Source of the DNA: Gemmobacter lutimaris
Lineage (GTDB): Bacteria > Pseudomonadota > Alphaproteobacteria > Rhodobacterales > Rhodobacteraceae
Direction: 5' to 3'
Assembly: GCF_003570715.1 (NCBI RefSeq)
Contig: NZ_QXXQ01000013.1
Coordinates: forward strand, 1-64,000
Length of the DNA: 64,000 nt
This document shows positions 1 through 8,408 of the stretch, one piece after another (position 1 is the stretch's first letter; every line of letters starts with the position of its first letter). Made by a program: the position numbers and the translations under genes. The notes below the pieces were generated by a model. The model made no database searches. It was not told the origin of the DNA and saw nothing but the letters and a program-made list of their open reading frames with translations.

Positions 1-857
1 ATCAGCAGGCAGGCGCGCACCACCGGCTCCAGCAGGTCGCGCAAGGCCATGGGAACGAGGCCGAAAGAATTGGCCCCGGCGAGCAGCAGAAAGCCCAGCA
101 CGAAGCCCGGCACCAGCGGCGGCCGTGTGCCGCCGCCCGCCGCCGCGCCCCGCAGGATCAGCGCGCCGATCACCACGGCCGGGGCCAGCATGATCACGCG
201 GAACAGCTTGAACAGGGTCGCCACCTCGCCCACCTCGGTCGAAACCGAAAAGCCTGCGCCGACCACCTGCGCGACATCATGGATCGTGCCCCCTAGCAGC
301 AGCCCGGTGGCGGTGGTCGACAGGCCAAGGTTTGCGGCGATGATCGGATAAAGGATCATGGCGAGGGTGGAAAGCACGGTCACCGCGATGACGGTGAAGG
401 CAATATCCCTTTCGCGGCGGTCATCCTGTGGCAGCAGGGCACCGATGGCCATGGCGGCAGAGGCGCCGCAGATCGCCACCGACCCGCCTGTCAGAAATCC
501 GAACCGCCCCGGCTGGCCCAGCAGACGCGACAGCAACAGGCCAAAGCCGATGATCAGCGGCACCGAAAGCGCCACCATCACCAGCGGCAGGGCGCCCAGC
601 CCCAGCAGCATGTCGGCGCTGATGCGGATACCCAGAAGTGCCACGCCCAGCCGCAGCACATGACGCGCCGCTAGCGCGATCCCCGGTGCCGTGCGCGCCT
701 CTGCCCCCAGAAAGTTGAGCGCGAGCCCGATCAGGATGGCCATGAGCATGGCGGGTGGGCCGTAATGATCGGCCAGAAACTGCGCCGAAAGCGCCACGAC
801 CGCCGCAATGGCAAGGCCCGGAAAATAGCGGCGCGCGGAAAGGGAAAGGCTGTGCAT
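1..857 (-). CDS. YeiH-family (UPF0324) putative sulfate/sulfite exporter, 3' end outside window
   Basis: Reading the minus strand from the ATG at 857 gives an uninterrupted, very hydrophobic protein of at least 285 residues that leaves the window before its stop codon. It begins MHSLSLSARRYFPG and carries the family stretches GGSVAICGASAAMAI and GGTIHDVAQVVGAGFS, typical of the YeiH/UPF0324 family of inner-membrane proteins often annotated as putative sulfate exporters. It lies 48 bases after the TRAP binding-protein gene on the same strand, so it is probably the last visible gene of the desulfonation operon. An exporter of sulfite or sulfate is what a cell releasing sulfite from an organosulfonate would need. 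The substrate is inferred; the family is clear. Confidence 0.85.
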   Translation of the reverse strand, partial: MHSLSLSARRYFPGLAIAAVVALSAQFLADHYGPPAMLMAILIGLALNFLGAEARTAPGIALAARHVLRLGVALLGIRISADMLLGLGALPLVMVALSVPLIIGFGLLLSRLLGQPGRFGFLTGGSVAICGASAAMAIGALLPQDDRRERDIAFTVIAVTVLSTLAMILYPIIAANLGLSTTATGLLLGGTIHDVAQVVGAGFSVSTEVGEVATLFKLFRVIMLAPAVVIGALILRGAAAGGGTRPPLVPGFVLGFLLLAGANSFGLVPMALRDLLEPVVRACLL

Positions 858-905
858 GGCTGATCTCGAAACGGGGCGGGGGCTGCGCCCCGCCCCTGTC
901 TTGTC

Positions 906-1964
906 TTACTTCAGATCGGCCGCGCGGTCGGCATCGACCTTGGCCTGCGCCTCGGCAACGGCGGCGTTGAACAGGTCCAGCACCTCGGGGCCCCGCGCCA
1001 CATTGTTGCGGAACCAGTCGAACACCGGATCGACGGCAGCCTTGAACGCGGCCTTCTCTTCCGCCGAAGGCACATAGATTTCGCCACCCGCAGCGCGGAA
1101 ATCTGCGTAAGCCTGAATTTCCTTGCGCTTGGGCGAGGCGAAAGTGGCCTGTTGCAGCGCCGCGAACCCGTCCAAAACCACCTGTTTCTGAGTGTCCGTC
1201 AGGCTGTTGAAGCGGTCATTGCCCATCCACCAGAAGGCGCCCATGTAGCTGTGCCCGTCAAGCGTGAGGTATTTCACGCCGGCATCGGTGAACTTCATCG
1301 ACATGATGTCGGTGATCCCGTTCGCGGTGCCCTCGACCACCCCGGTCTGAAGCGAGGTGAACAGTTCCGGCCACGGAATCGGCGTTGGCGCGGCGCCCAG
1401 CGTGGTGGCCAGCGTCTGCGGCAGATCAGCCGGAACGGTGCGCATCTTCATCCCGGCCAGATCGGCAGGGGCGGCGATGCGCTTGCGGGTGTTGGCATAA
1501 TTGCGCCAGCCGCCGGTATTGCCAATGGTCATCAGCCGGATCTTGCTGTCTGAATCCTCCAGCACCATGTCGCGCAGCTTGCGGGTGAAATCACCCTCCA
1601 GCACGGTTTCGGCAACGCGGTCATCTGACATCAGATAGGGCAGGTCCAGCACCTGAATATAGGGGAACAGCCCCGCCGCGCCGCCGCTGGTGGAAATATA
1701 GATGTCGATCGACCCGTCGGCGAGGCCCGCGAGGCATTCATCGCCCTTGGCGCAAAGCTGGGTGCCGATGAACAGCTCGACGCCGATCTGCCCGTTCGAG
1801 GCATTCTCGACATAGTTCTTGAACACAACGAGCCCGTCGTAATCCTCGTCATTCTCGTTGGAATTGGCGGTGGCGCGCAGAACGATATCCTGTGCGAACG
1901 CACCACCGGCAGCCCCGGCCAGCGCCGATGCCAGCAGCAGCGCCTTCAGCGTCTTCGAGATCAT
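906..1964 (-). CDS. TRAP transporter solute-binding protein (DctP)
   Basis: 352-residue protein with a clear N-terminal signal peptide (hydrophobic to about residue 24, cleavage after GGAFA). It has the DctP-family layout, with the GMKMRTVPADLPQTLATTLGA region and the PWPELFTSLQTGVVEGTANG signature in the middle. As the periplasmic receptor it would capture an organic anion for the DctQM membrane pair encoded just upstream (gap of 27 bases to dctM). The gene order monooxygenase, AKR, flavin reductase, dctQ, dctM, dctP on one strand suggests that the ligand is the sulfonate substrate (for example sulfoquinovose or its glyceride). The family is certain; the ligand is inferred from neighbours only. 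Confidence 0.9.
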   Translation of the reverse strand: MISKTLKALLLASALAGAAGGAFAQDIVLRATANSNENDEDYDGLVVFKNYVENASNGQIGVELFIGTQLCAKGDECLAGLADGSIDIYISTSGGAAGLFPYIQVLDLPYLMSDDRVAETVLEGDFTRKLRDMVLEDSDSKIRLMTIGNTGGWRNYANTRKRIAAPADLAGMKMRTVPADLPQTLATTLGAAPTPIPWPELFTSLQTGVVEGTANGITDIMSMKFTDAGVKYLTLDGHSYMGAFWWMGNDRFNSLTDTQKQVVLDGFAALQQATFASPKRKEIQAYADFRAAGGEIYVPSAEEKAAFKAAVDPVFDWFRNNVARGPEVLDLFNAAVAEAQAKVDADRAADLK

Positions 1965-1991
1965 GTCATCCTCCCTGTCATTTTCTCTTGG

Positions 1992-3284
1992 TCAGTTCAC
2001 GAAACCCGCAAGGCGCGGGATGGTCAGGCTTAGCGCGGGGAAATAGGTGATCAGGAAGATCACGACGATTTCGACCGCGAGGAAGGGCAGGGTGGCGCGT
2101 GCGACGGTCTCGACCCGCAGGCCTGACACCGAGGATGTCACGAACAGCACCAGCCCCATCGGCGGGGTCAGCAGACCAACTGTCAGGTTCACCGCCATGA
2201 CGATGGCGAAATGCACGGAATCGACGCCCAGCGAGGTGAAGATCGGCCCGAGAATGGGGCCAAGGATGATGATGGCGGGGCCGGCATCCAGAAACATGCC
2301 CACCACGAACAGAAGCAGGTTGATCAGCAGCAGCAGGACCAGCGGATTGTCGGACAGGCCAAGGATGATCGAGGCCAGAAGCTCGGGCGTGTGCGACAGC
2401 GAGGCGACGGTCTTGAACGCCATGGCGGCGCCCACCAGCAGCAATACCACAGCCGAGGTGATCCCCGCCCGTGTCAGGATGCCCGGAAGATCGGCGAGCC
2501 GCAGGCTGCGCAGAACGAACATCCCGATCAGCACCGAATAGCCGACGGCCACGGCAGCGGCCTCGGTCGGGGTGAACACACCGCCCAGAATGCCGCCCAG
2601 AATGATGACTGGCGTCATCAGCGGCCAGATTGCCTTGATACTCGCCTGCCCACGTTCGCCCCAAGAGGCGCGGCGGGTGGCAGCCGGAAGGTCATAGCGG
2701 TCGGCCAGCAGGTGAATGACCAGCATCAGACCACCCCCGATCAGGATGCCCGGCACGATCCCGGCAAGGAACAGCGCGGCCACGCTTTCGCCCATCACAT
2801 AGGCATAGATGATCATGATGCCCGAAGGCGGAATGATCGGCCCGATGATCGACGATGCAGCGGTGATCGCGGCGGCGAAACGGCGGGTATAGCCCTGTTT
2901 CTCCATCGCCGGGATCAGCATGGACCCGAGGGCGGAGACATCCGCCACCGCCGAGCCGGAAAGACCCGCGAACAGCATGGATGAAAGCACATTCACATGT
3001 GCCAGCCCGCCGCGCAGATGGCCCATCATGGCCTGGCTGAACTCGACCAGCCGCAAGGTGATGTTCGAGCGGTTCATCACCTCGCCCGCCATCATGAAGA
3101 ACGGGATCGCCATCAGCGGGAAGCTGTCCATGCCGTTGTAGACATTTCGGTATAGCAGGACGAGATCACGCTCTTGCCCGTTGGCCCAAAGCAGCAGGCC
3201 GGGTGCCGCGATAAGGCCGAAGAACACCGGCAGGCCCATCAGCAGCAGCACAAGGAACAGGGGAAGGAACAGGTTCAGCATCAC
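1992..3284 (-). CDS. TRAP transporter large permease (DctM)
   Basis: 430-residue polytopic membrane protein of normal DctM length. Recognisable features are the start LFLPLFLVLLLMGLPVFFGL, the DSFPLMAIPFFMMAGEVMNRS segment, the SGSAVADVSALGSMLIPAM loop, the FTPTEAAAVAVGYSVLIG segment and the C-terminal LTPPMGLVLFVTSS. It couples a sodium gradient to uptake in TRAP systems. The start overlaps the dctQ stop by 4 bases, showing translational coupling. It is also a useful intact reference for the damaged dctM at 21361-22582. Confidence 0.93.
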   Translation of the reverse strand: MMLNLFLPLFLVLLLMGLPVFFGLIAAPGLLLWANGQERDLVLLYRNVYNGMDSFPLMAIPFFMMAGEVMNRSNITLRLVEFSQAMMGHLRGGLAHVNVLSSMLFAGLSGSAVADVSALGSMLIPAMEKQGYTRRFAAAITAASSIIGPIIPPSGIMIIYAYVMGESVAALFLAGIVPGILIGGGLMLVIHLLADRYDLPAATRRASWGERGQASIKAIWPLMTPVIILGGILGGVFTPTEAAAVAVGYSVLIGMFVLRSLRLADLPGILTRAGITSAVVLLLVGAAMAFKTVASLSHTPELLASIILGLSDNPLVLLLLINLLLFVVGMFLDAGPAIIILGPILGPIFTSLGVDSVHFAIVMAVNLTVGLLTPPMGLVLFVTSSVSGLRVETVARATLPFLAVEIVVIFLITYFPALSLTIPRLAGFVN

Positions 3285-3871
3285 TCGGCCCTCAGATCGG
3301 CGGCATCGGTGATCGCCACCAGTCCGTGATGCTGCCCGGTCAGCTCGGCCAGCCCGCGCAGCATGAGTTCGATATTGACGAGGATCAGCATGGCCAGCCC
3401 GGTGACGAGCGAGGCCATCATCCAGGATTTCGGCACCTTCACCCAGGTATCGAGGGCAAGAGACGCAGGCACCTTCAGACTGTCGGTCGCAAACCTGCCG
3501 CCAAAGCCCGTGACCTCGGACAGGCCGATGCGAAAGCCCGCGACCAGAACAACAAGCGCCAGCGCCAGAAGTGCAAGGCCCAGCAGCCGCCCGACGATGC
3601 GGGGCAGGAAGGACACCAGCATTTCGACCGAGACGAACCCGCCCCGGCGATAGGCGGTCGGGATCATCAGCCCGGTCGCCCAGAGCATGAGGAACCGCGC
3701 CGCTTCCTCAGGCCAGGGCAGCGCATTGCCGATCACATAGCGGAAGAAAACCTGTGCCAGAATGATGAGCACCATAAGGCCCATGGCCGTTGCACCAAGC
3801 AAGCGTCCCAACCAGAGCAGGGCCGCATTGAAGGCGCCCAGACCGTTCAAAAGCCTTGTGAAGGCCCCCAT
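3281..3871 (-). CDS. TRAP transporter small permease (DctQ)
   Basis: 196-residue membrane protein starting MGAFTRLLNGLGAF. The start at 3871 is preceded by a strong GGGAGGGGG ribosome-binding sequence and avoids a non-DctQ-like N-terminal extension in the longer open frame. It has about four transmembrane segments and the DctQ-type QVFFRYVIGNALPWPEEAARFLMLW motif region (split here across the first loop). It partners DctM at 1992-3284, with a 4-base overlap. It sits between the flavin reductase and the other TRAP genes in a single transcription unit. Confidence 0.9.
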   Translation of the reverse strand: MGAFTRLLNGLGAFNAALLWLGRLLGATAMGLMVLIILAQVFFRYVIGNALPWPEEAARFLMLWATGLMIPTAYRRGGFVSVEMLVSFLPRIVGRLLGLALLALALVVLVAGFRIGLSEVTGFGGRFATDSLKVPASLALDTWVKVPKSWMMASLVTGLAMLILVNIELMLRGLAELTGQHHGLVAITDAADLRAE

Positions 3872-3926
3872 GAATTCCCCCTCCCTTGTCGCGCCACCCC
3901 TCCCCGGGGGCGCGTATGCGTTGCCT

Positions 3927-4430
3927 TCAGGCGGCAGGCATAAACTGCCCGTATCGCCCGCGGGAAAATACCAGCGGCGCGCCTTCCTGCATCGCGGCCC
4001 GCAGCACACGGCCCACGATGATCAGGTGGTCGCCGCCGTCATGCGTGCCGTGTTGTGCACAGTCGAACCGCGCCAGCGCACCGGGGATCAGCGGGACACC
4101 CTCGGAATTGCGCGGCACGTCGAGACCGGAAAATCCGCCGCCGTCCCGCCCGAAACGGGCGATCCAGTCGGTCTGATCCTCGGCAAGGACATGGATCACA
4201 TAGTGCGGCGCATCCGCGAAAAAGCGGAACCGGCGCGACGCGCGGGCGGGCGACCACAGCACCAGAGGCGGGTCCATCGACAGGCTGGAAAAGCTGTTGG
4301 CGACAAAGCCCATCGGGCCTTCGGCGCTGTCGATGGTGACGACGGTGATGCCGGTCGCAAAGCAGCCAAGGGCATCGCGGAAGGCGCGCGCGCTCAGCGC
4401 GTCGGGGGTGAAGGCGGTTTCGGAACTCAT
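3927..4430 (-). CDS. Flavin reductase (FMN-binding split barrel), SmoA/HpaC-like
   Basis: 167-residue protein of the flavin reductase-like FMN-binding split-barrel family. Diagnostic segments are FRDALGCFATGITVVTIDS near the N-terminus, GFVANSFSSLSMDPPLVLWS (residues about 41-60), and the central HVLAEDQTDWIARFG. Such enzymes use NAD(P)H to make free reduced flavin for a partner monooxygenase. The partner is encoded two genes upstream (5320-6477). The ATG at 4430 overlaps the stop of the aldo/keto reductase gene (ATGA), so the monooxygenase, AKR and reductase genes are translationally coupled. This trio matches the smoA-smoB-smoC set of the sulfo-SMO sulfoquinovose pathway. The longer open frame upstream is a shadow of the AKR gene. 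Confidence 0.88.
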   Translation of the reverse strand: MSSETAFTPDALSARAFRDALGCFATGITVVTIDSAEGPMGFVANSFSSLSMDPPLVLWSPARASRRFRFFADAPHYVIHVLAEDQTDWIARFGRDGGGFSGLDVPRNSEGVPLIPGALARFDCAQHGTHDGGDHLIIVGRVLRAAMQEGAPLVFSRGRYGQFMPAA

Positions 4431-5320
4431 GGCACTTCCTGCCCCTGCGCAAGGGTGTAAAGCTCGAACCAGGTCTGCCGGTCCATAGGCACCCGCAGCG
4501 CATCGGATATGCCCGCGATGCGCGACAGGGTATTGGTGCCCAGCACCGGCAGGATGCGCGCAGGGTGATGCAGCAGCCAGGCGATTGCCGCCGCCGACCA
4601 GTCCACCCCGGCCGCGGCGCCAAGCTCGGCCAGACGCAGGCGCAAGCCTTCGCGCGATTCCGCCAGCAGGTGCCCGCCGGCGAGCGGGCTCCATGCCATC
4701 GGCGCGATACGGTTTTCCTGAAGGAACGCCAGATCGCCGTTCACGAAAGCCTCGCGTGCCAGCAGATTCAGCTCGATCTGGTTGGTGACCAGAGGCGCGG
4801 CCATGCGCGATTGCAGCAGGCGGAAATCCCACGGGCGGAAGTTCGACACACCCACCGCGCGCACCTTGCCGCTGACCACCAGCGCATCCAGCGCCGCCCC
4901 GGTTTCATCCGCATCCATCAGCGGATCGGGGCGGTGAATCAGCAGAAGGTCGATGCGGTCGGTCGCCATCTCCCGCAGGCTGGTCTCGACGCTGGCGGTG
5001 ATATGGGCGGCGCTGGTGTCGTAATATTTCACCCGCGCGGCGGCATGACGACCCACCGGCGCCACGATGTCGCATTTGGTGACAATCTCGATCCGGTCAC
5101 GCAGACCGGGCGCTGCGCGCAGGGCCGCGCCGAGAAGCCCCTCGGCAGTATAGCCGCCATAGATGTCGGCCTGATCCATCGTGGTGATGCCCTGCGCCAG
5201 ACAGGCCTCGACCTTGGCCTGCACATGGGCGGGCGAGGTATCGGCATCATCGCCCAGCCGCCACATGCCATAGACCAGCCGCGACAGGGTGATGTTTCCA
5301 AGCGTGATGCGTTCCATCAT
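4427..5320 (-). CDS. Aldo/keto reductase, SmoB-like candidate
   Basis: 297 residues from the ATG at 5320, which overlaps the monooxygenase stop by one base (TGATG); the in-frame extension upstream is a shadow of that gene. It has a full AKR barrel with the catalytic tetrad visible: D49 and Y54 in MDQADIYGGYTAEGLLG, K82 in VTKCDI and H129 in LLLIHRPDP, followed by GVSNFRPWDF and PVLGTNTLSRI. AKRs reduce aldehydes or ketones with NADPH. In the sulfo-SMO pathway the equivalent enzyme reduces 6-dehydroglucose, formed by desulfonation of sulfoquinovose, to glucose. The family call is firm; the substrate follows only from the context of the flavin reductase and SsuD-like neighbours. Confidence 0.88.
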   Translation of the reverse strand: MMERITLGNITLSRLVYGMWRLGDDADTSPAHVQAKVEACLAQGITTMDQADIYGGYTAEGLLGAALRAAPGLRDRIEIVTKCDIVAPVGRHAAARVKYYDTSAAHITASVETSLREMATDRIDLLLIHRPDPLMDADETGAALDALVVSGKVRAVGVSNFRPWDFRLLQSRMAAPLVTNQIELNLLAREAFVNGDLAFLQENRIAPMAWSPLAGGHLLAESREGLRLRLAELGAAAGVDWSAAAIAWLLHHPARILPVLGTNTLSRIAGISDALRVPMDRQTWFELYTLAQGQEVP

Positions 5321-6477
5321 CAGCGGCGTTCTCCGTTTGCAAGGGGCGTGGCGGGAGGGCTGGCGGGCACCCGGCCATAGGCATGGGGCAGCGAGCAGGT
5401 CTTGATCTGTGGCAAAACCTTGGTCCCGAAGTGGTCGCATTCATCCAGATGCGGATAGCCCGAGAAGATGAAGGCCCGGATGCCCATCTTGCGGTATTCC
5501 TCGATCCGGGTCAGCACCTGATCGACCGATCCGACCAGCGCTGCGCCGCAGCCGGAGCGGGCGCGTCCGATGCCCGTCCATAATTGCGGCTCCACATAGC
5601 CGAACTGATCGGCCAGTTCGCGCGCGCGGGCCTGATGCGCGACACCCAGCGAGATGCTGTCATGCGCCCGGTCGCGGATCAGCTTGCCATATTCATAGTC
5701 CAGCTTGCTGACCAGATGACCGGCATATTCGCGGGCCTCTGCCTCGGTATCGCGGACGATCATATGCACCCGCAGCCCGTAATCCAGCGTGCGGCCATGC
5801 GCCGCCGCGCGTTCGTGAACCGCGCGCATCCGGTTGGCCAGCATCTCCTGCGGTTCGGGCCACATCAGATAGACATCACATTGCGCCCCGCAGAGTTCCA
5901 GCGCATCGGGGCTGTAGCCACCGAAATACAGCAGCGGGCCGCCGTTCTGCTGATAGGGCCGTGCCGGATCGCTGCTGACTTTTGCAATCTTGTAGACCTC
6001 GCCGTCATATTCGATGTGATCGCGGGTCCATGCCTGGCGCAGGATCTCGACCACCTCGTGACTGCGGCGATAGCGATAGGCACTGTCGGCCACCTCGCCC
6101 GGAAAATCAGAGGAAATGACATTCAGTGTCAGCCGCCCCTGCAACATGTGGTCCAGTGTCGCCACGGTGCGGGCCAGCATGACAGGCTGCATCTCCCCGC
6201 AGCGGATGGCGGCGAGAAAGTTGATGCGGTCGGTGATCGGCGCGCAGCCCGCAACGAAAGACAGGGTATCCTGCCCGACCTGATAGGAGGACGGGCAGAG
6301 GATATTGCGAAACCCGTGCCCCTCGGCGCGCTGCACGATCGAGGAACAATGCGCCCAGCTGGAGCGCAGGCGGCCGTCCGGCACGCCGAGATATTCATAA
6401 TCATCGGAGCAAAGCGCCGCGAACCAGCTGACTTCGGCGGCATCCAGATCGGCGGAGGTTACAGGAACGACGGTCAT
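5320..6477 (-). CDS. LLM-class flavin-dependent sulfonate monooxygenase (SsuD/SmoC-like)
   Basis: 385-residue luciferase-fold monooxygenase. Active-site features of alkanesulfonate monooxygenase SsuD are present in order: C61 in ILCPSSYQVGQD, the R236-x-H238 pair in YGLRVHMIVRDT, an arginine/glycine-rich loop RARSGCGAALVGS (305-317) and SGYPHLDE (339-346), which matches the SsuD Tyr-Pro-His motif. It would use reduced flavin and O2 to cleave a C-S bond, releasing sulfite and an aldehyde. The reductase supplying flavin, an AKR for the aldehyde, a TRAP importer and a possible sulfite exporter follow on the same strand. SmoC (sulfoquinovose monooxygenase) fits this set better than SsuD, because simple alkanesulfonate operons do not normally include an AKR or a TRAP system. 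The substrate is inferred. Confidence 0.88.
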   Translation of the reverse strand: MTVVPVTSADLDAAEVSWFAALCSDDYEYLGVPDGRLRSSWAHCSSIVQRAEGHGFRNILCPSSYQVGQDTLSFVAGCAPITDRINFLAAIRCGEMQPVMLARTVATLDHMLQGRLTLNVISSDFPGEVADSAYRYRRSHEVVEILRQAWTRDHIEYDGEVYKIAKVSSDPARPYQQNGGPLLYFGGYSPDALELCGAQCDVYLMWPEPQEMLANRMRAVHERAAAHGRTLDYGLRVHMIVRDTEAEAREYAGHLVSKLDYEYGKLIRDRAHDSISLGVAHQARARELADQFGYVEPQLWTGIGRARSGCGAALVGSVDQVLTRIEEYRKMGIRAFIFSGYPHLDECDHFGTKVLPQIKTCSLPHAYGRVPASPPATPLANGERR

Positions 6478-6531
6478 CGATTCTCTCTATTCCACATGCA
6501 TCTTTTCTCTTGCGTAGCATCCGCCAATATG

Positions 6532-6551
6532 TAGATCAATACTATATCAAT
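6532..6551. promoter_or_regulatory. Candidate GntR operator: tandem direct repeats in divergent promoter
   Basis: In the 85-base region between the divergent monooxygenase and gntR starts there are two near-identical 9-mers, TAGATCAAT (6532-6540) and TATATCAAT (6543-6551). They are 11 bp apart, about one helical turn, just before the gntR ribosome-binding site. Such a site would allow the regulator to control both transcripts. It is a visual motif only. Confidence 0.35.
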
Positions 6552-6562
6552 TTGAGGTGGTC

Positions 6563-7264
6563 ATGGCGAAGCCCGGCTCTCTGCCCGTCTATCAACAGGT
6601 TGCGGAACTGCTGATCCGTGACATCGCGGCCGGTCGGCTGATTGACGGCGAACGCCTTCCGCCAGAGCGCGAGATGGCCTCCGGCCTTGGCATCGCGGTG
6701 GGAACCCTGCGTCAGGCGCTGAAATCGCTGGCAGAAAAGGGTTTGCTGGACCGGGTGCAGGGGTCGGGCAACTATATCCGGGCGAAATCGGACCCGGCTT
6801 CGGTCTATGCCATGTTTCGGCTGGAACGGGTGGAGGGGGGTGGCCTGCCCACGGCCGAGGTGCTTTCGGTGGACCGCCTGGCCAAATCGCCCGACCTGCC
6901 AGCCTTTGGCACCAGCGCCGAAGGCCACCGCATCCGCCGCCTGCGCTTTCTGTCAGGGCAGGTCGCGGCGGTCGAGGAAATCTGGCTCGACGGTGACATC
7001 GTTCCGCAGATCGGTGCCGATGACCTGTCGGAATCGCTTTACCTGTTCTACCGGCAACGGCTTGGCCTGTGGATTGCACGCGCCGAAGACCGTATCGGCC
7101 TCGGCCCTTGCCCCGACTGGGCACCTGCGCGCTTTACCCACCGGCCCGGCGCGCCGCTACCGTTGATCACCCGGATCAGCTGGTCCCAGGGGGGCCAGTC
7201 TGCCGAAGCGTCCTTCACCTGGTATGACCCCGATACCGTGCGCTATGTCGCGCGGCTGAAATGA
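6563..7264 (+). CDS. GntR/HutC-family transcriptional regulator (wHTH + UTRA)
   Basis: 233 residues from the ATG at 6563, chosen because GAGG lies five bases upstream; a GTG two codons earlier is possible. The N-terminal winged helix is typical GntR: PVYQQVAELLIRDIAAGRL, then LPPEREMASGLGIAVGTLRQALKSL and a wing ending VQGSGNYIR (about residue 70). The C-terminal part, about residues 80-233, reads as a UTRA effector domain (RIRRLRFLSGQVAAVEEIWL, then LITRISWSQGG). It is divergent from the desulfonation operon and overlaps the next gene. It is therefore probably a local repressor responding to a pathway sugar or sulfosugar. Confidence 0.88.
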   Translation: MAKPGSLPVYQQVAELLIRDIAAGRLIDGERLPPEREMASGLGIAVGTLRQALKSLAEKGLLDRVQGSGNYIRAKSDPASVYAMFRLERVEGGGLPTAEVLSVDRLAKSPDLPAFGTSAEGHRIRRLRFLSGQVAAVEEIWLDGDIVPQIGADDLSESLYLFYRQRLGLWIARAEDRIGLGPCPDWAPARFTHRPGAPLPLITRISWSQGGQSAEASFTWYDPDTVRYVARLK

Positions 7265-7272
7265 GGATTCCC

Positions 7273-8388
7273 ATGAAAACCTTGCGTTATGGCATCATCG
7301 GCTGCGGCATGATGGGGCAGGAACATCTGCGCAATATCGCGCTGCTGCCCGATGCCGAGGTGGTGGCCATTTTCGAACCCGATGCCGCCATGCGGGCCGA
7401 GGCGGCGCGTCATTGCCCCGGTGCGCGGCTCGTCGATTCGGTGGCGGCGGTTCTGGCTGTGGCCGAGGTGAACTGCCTGCTGATCGCCAGCCCGAACTTC
7501 CTGCATCTTGCGCAGCTTGAGGAAATTGCGGAGATCCGCCCGCTGCCGGTGCTATGCGAAAAGCCGCTGTTCACCGATCCGGCGGATGCGCCCCGGCTGG
7601 CGGCCCTGCGCGCTGCCTATCCCGCGCCGATCTGGGTGGCGATGGAATATCGCTACATGCCCCCCGTCGCGCATCTGATCCGCGAGGCCGAAGCGGCGAC
7701 CGGCGGCATCCGCATGCTGACAATCCGCGAACACCGCTTTCCCTTTCTGGAAAAGGTGGGCGACTGGAACCGGTTCAACGCCCGGACCGGCGGCACACTT
7801 GTTGAAAAATGCTGCCATTTCTTTGATTTGATGCGCCTGATCGCGCAATGTGATCCGGTCCGGGTCATGGCTTCGGGCGGGCAGGCGGTGAACCATCTGG
7901 ACGAATGTTACGAGGGCGCGACGCCGGACATCTGGGATCATGCCTATGTCATCGTCGATTTTGAAAACGGCATGCGCACGATGCTGGAACTTTGCATGTT
8001 CGCCGAGGGCAGCCGCTATCAGGAAGAGATCAGCGCCGTCGGGCCGTCGGGCAAGATCGAATGCCTTGTGCCGGGACCGGGCCGGTTCTGGCCGGCGCAT
8101 CTGGGCGCCCCGCCGGTGCCGCAGGTGATTGTCAGCCCGCGTGAGCCGAAAGGGCCGCGTCTGCTGGAAGTGCCGGTGGACCCAGATCTGCTGGCGGCGG
8201 GCGATCACAACGGATCAACCTTCTATCAGCATCAGGGATTTGCCCGTGTGGTTGCAGGCACGCAAGCCCCCGAAGTCAGCCTGACGGACGGCTGGTGGGC
8301 CGTAGCCATCGGCATGGCCGCACAGGAAAGCGCCCGCACAGGTCAGGCGGTGGATCTGCGCCATGCTGTGCCCGAGGCGACGGTGTGA
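7273..8388 (+). CDS. Gfo/Idh/MocA-family NAD-dependent protein; candidate NAD-dependent sulfoquinovosidase or sugar dehydrogenase
   Basis: 371 residues from the ATG at 7273, which has GAGGA six bases upstream; an ATG four codons earlier overlaps the gntR stop. It has an N-terminal Rossmann fold with GIIGCGMMGQEHL, the family EKP motif (VLCEKPLFTDPAD) and the C-terminal-domain motif GGTLVEKCCHFFDLMR, where the catalytic His/Asp of this superfamily are found. Members are sugar dehydrogenases or, in several GH families, NAD-dependent glycosidases. NAD-dependent sulfoquinovosidases (GH188) of this general architecture are known from sulfoquinovose clusters that lack a classical GH31 sulfoquinovosidase, and no GH31 gene is visible here. 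That makes this role attractive but unproven. A dehydrogenase role is the alternative. Confidence 0.85.
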   Translation: MKTLRYGIIGCGMMGQEHLRNIALLPDAEVVAIFEPDAAMRAEAARHCPGARLVDSVAAVLAVAEVNCLLIASPNFLHLAQLEEIAEIRPLPVLCEKPLFTDPADAPRLAALRAAYPAPIWVAMEYRYMPPVAHLIREAEAATGGIRMLTIREHRFPFLEKVGDWNRFNARTGGTLVEKCCHFFDLMRLIAQCDPVRVMASGGQAVNHLDECYEGATPDIWDHAYVIVDFENGMRTMLELCMFAEGSRYQEEISAVGPSGKIECLVPGPGRFWPAHLGAPPVPQVIVSPREPKGPRLLEVPVDPDLLAAGDHNGSTFYQHQGFARVVAGTQAPEVSLTDGWWAVAIGMAAQESARTGQAVDLRHAVPEATV

Positions 8389-8408
8389 TCTGATGGTTTG
8401 ATCTTGTT

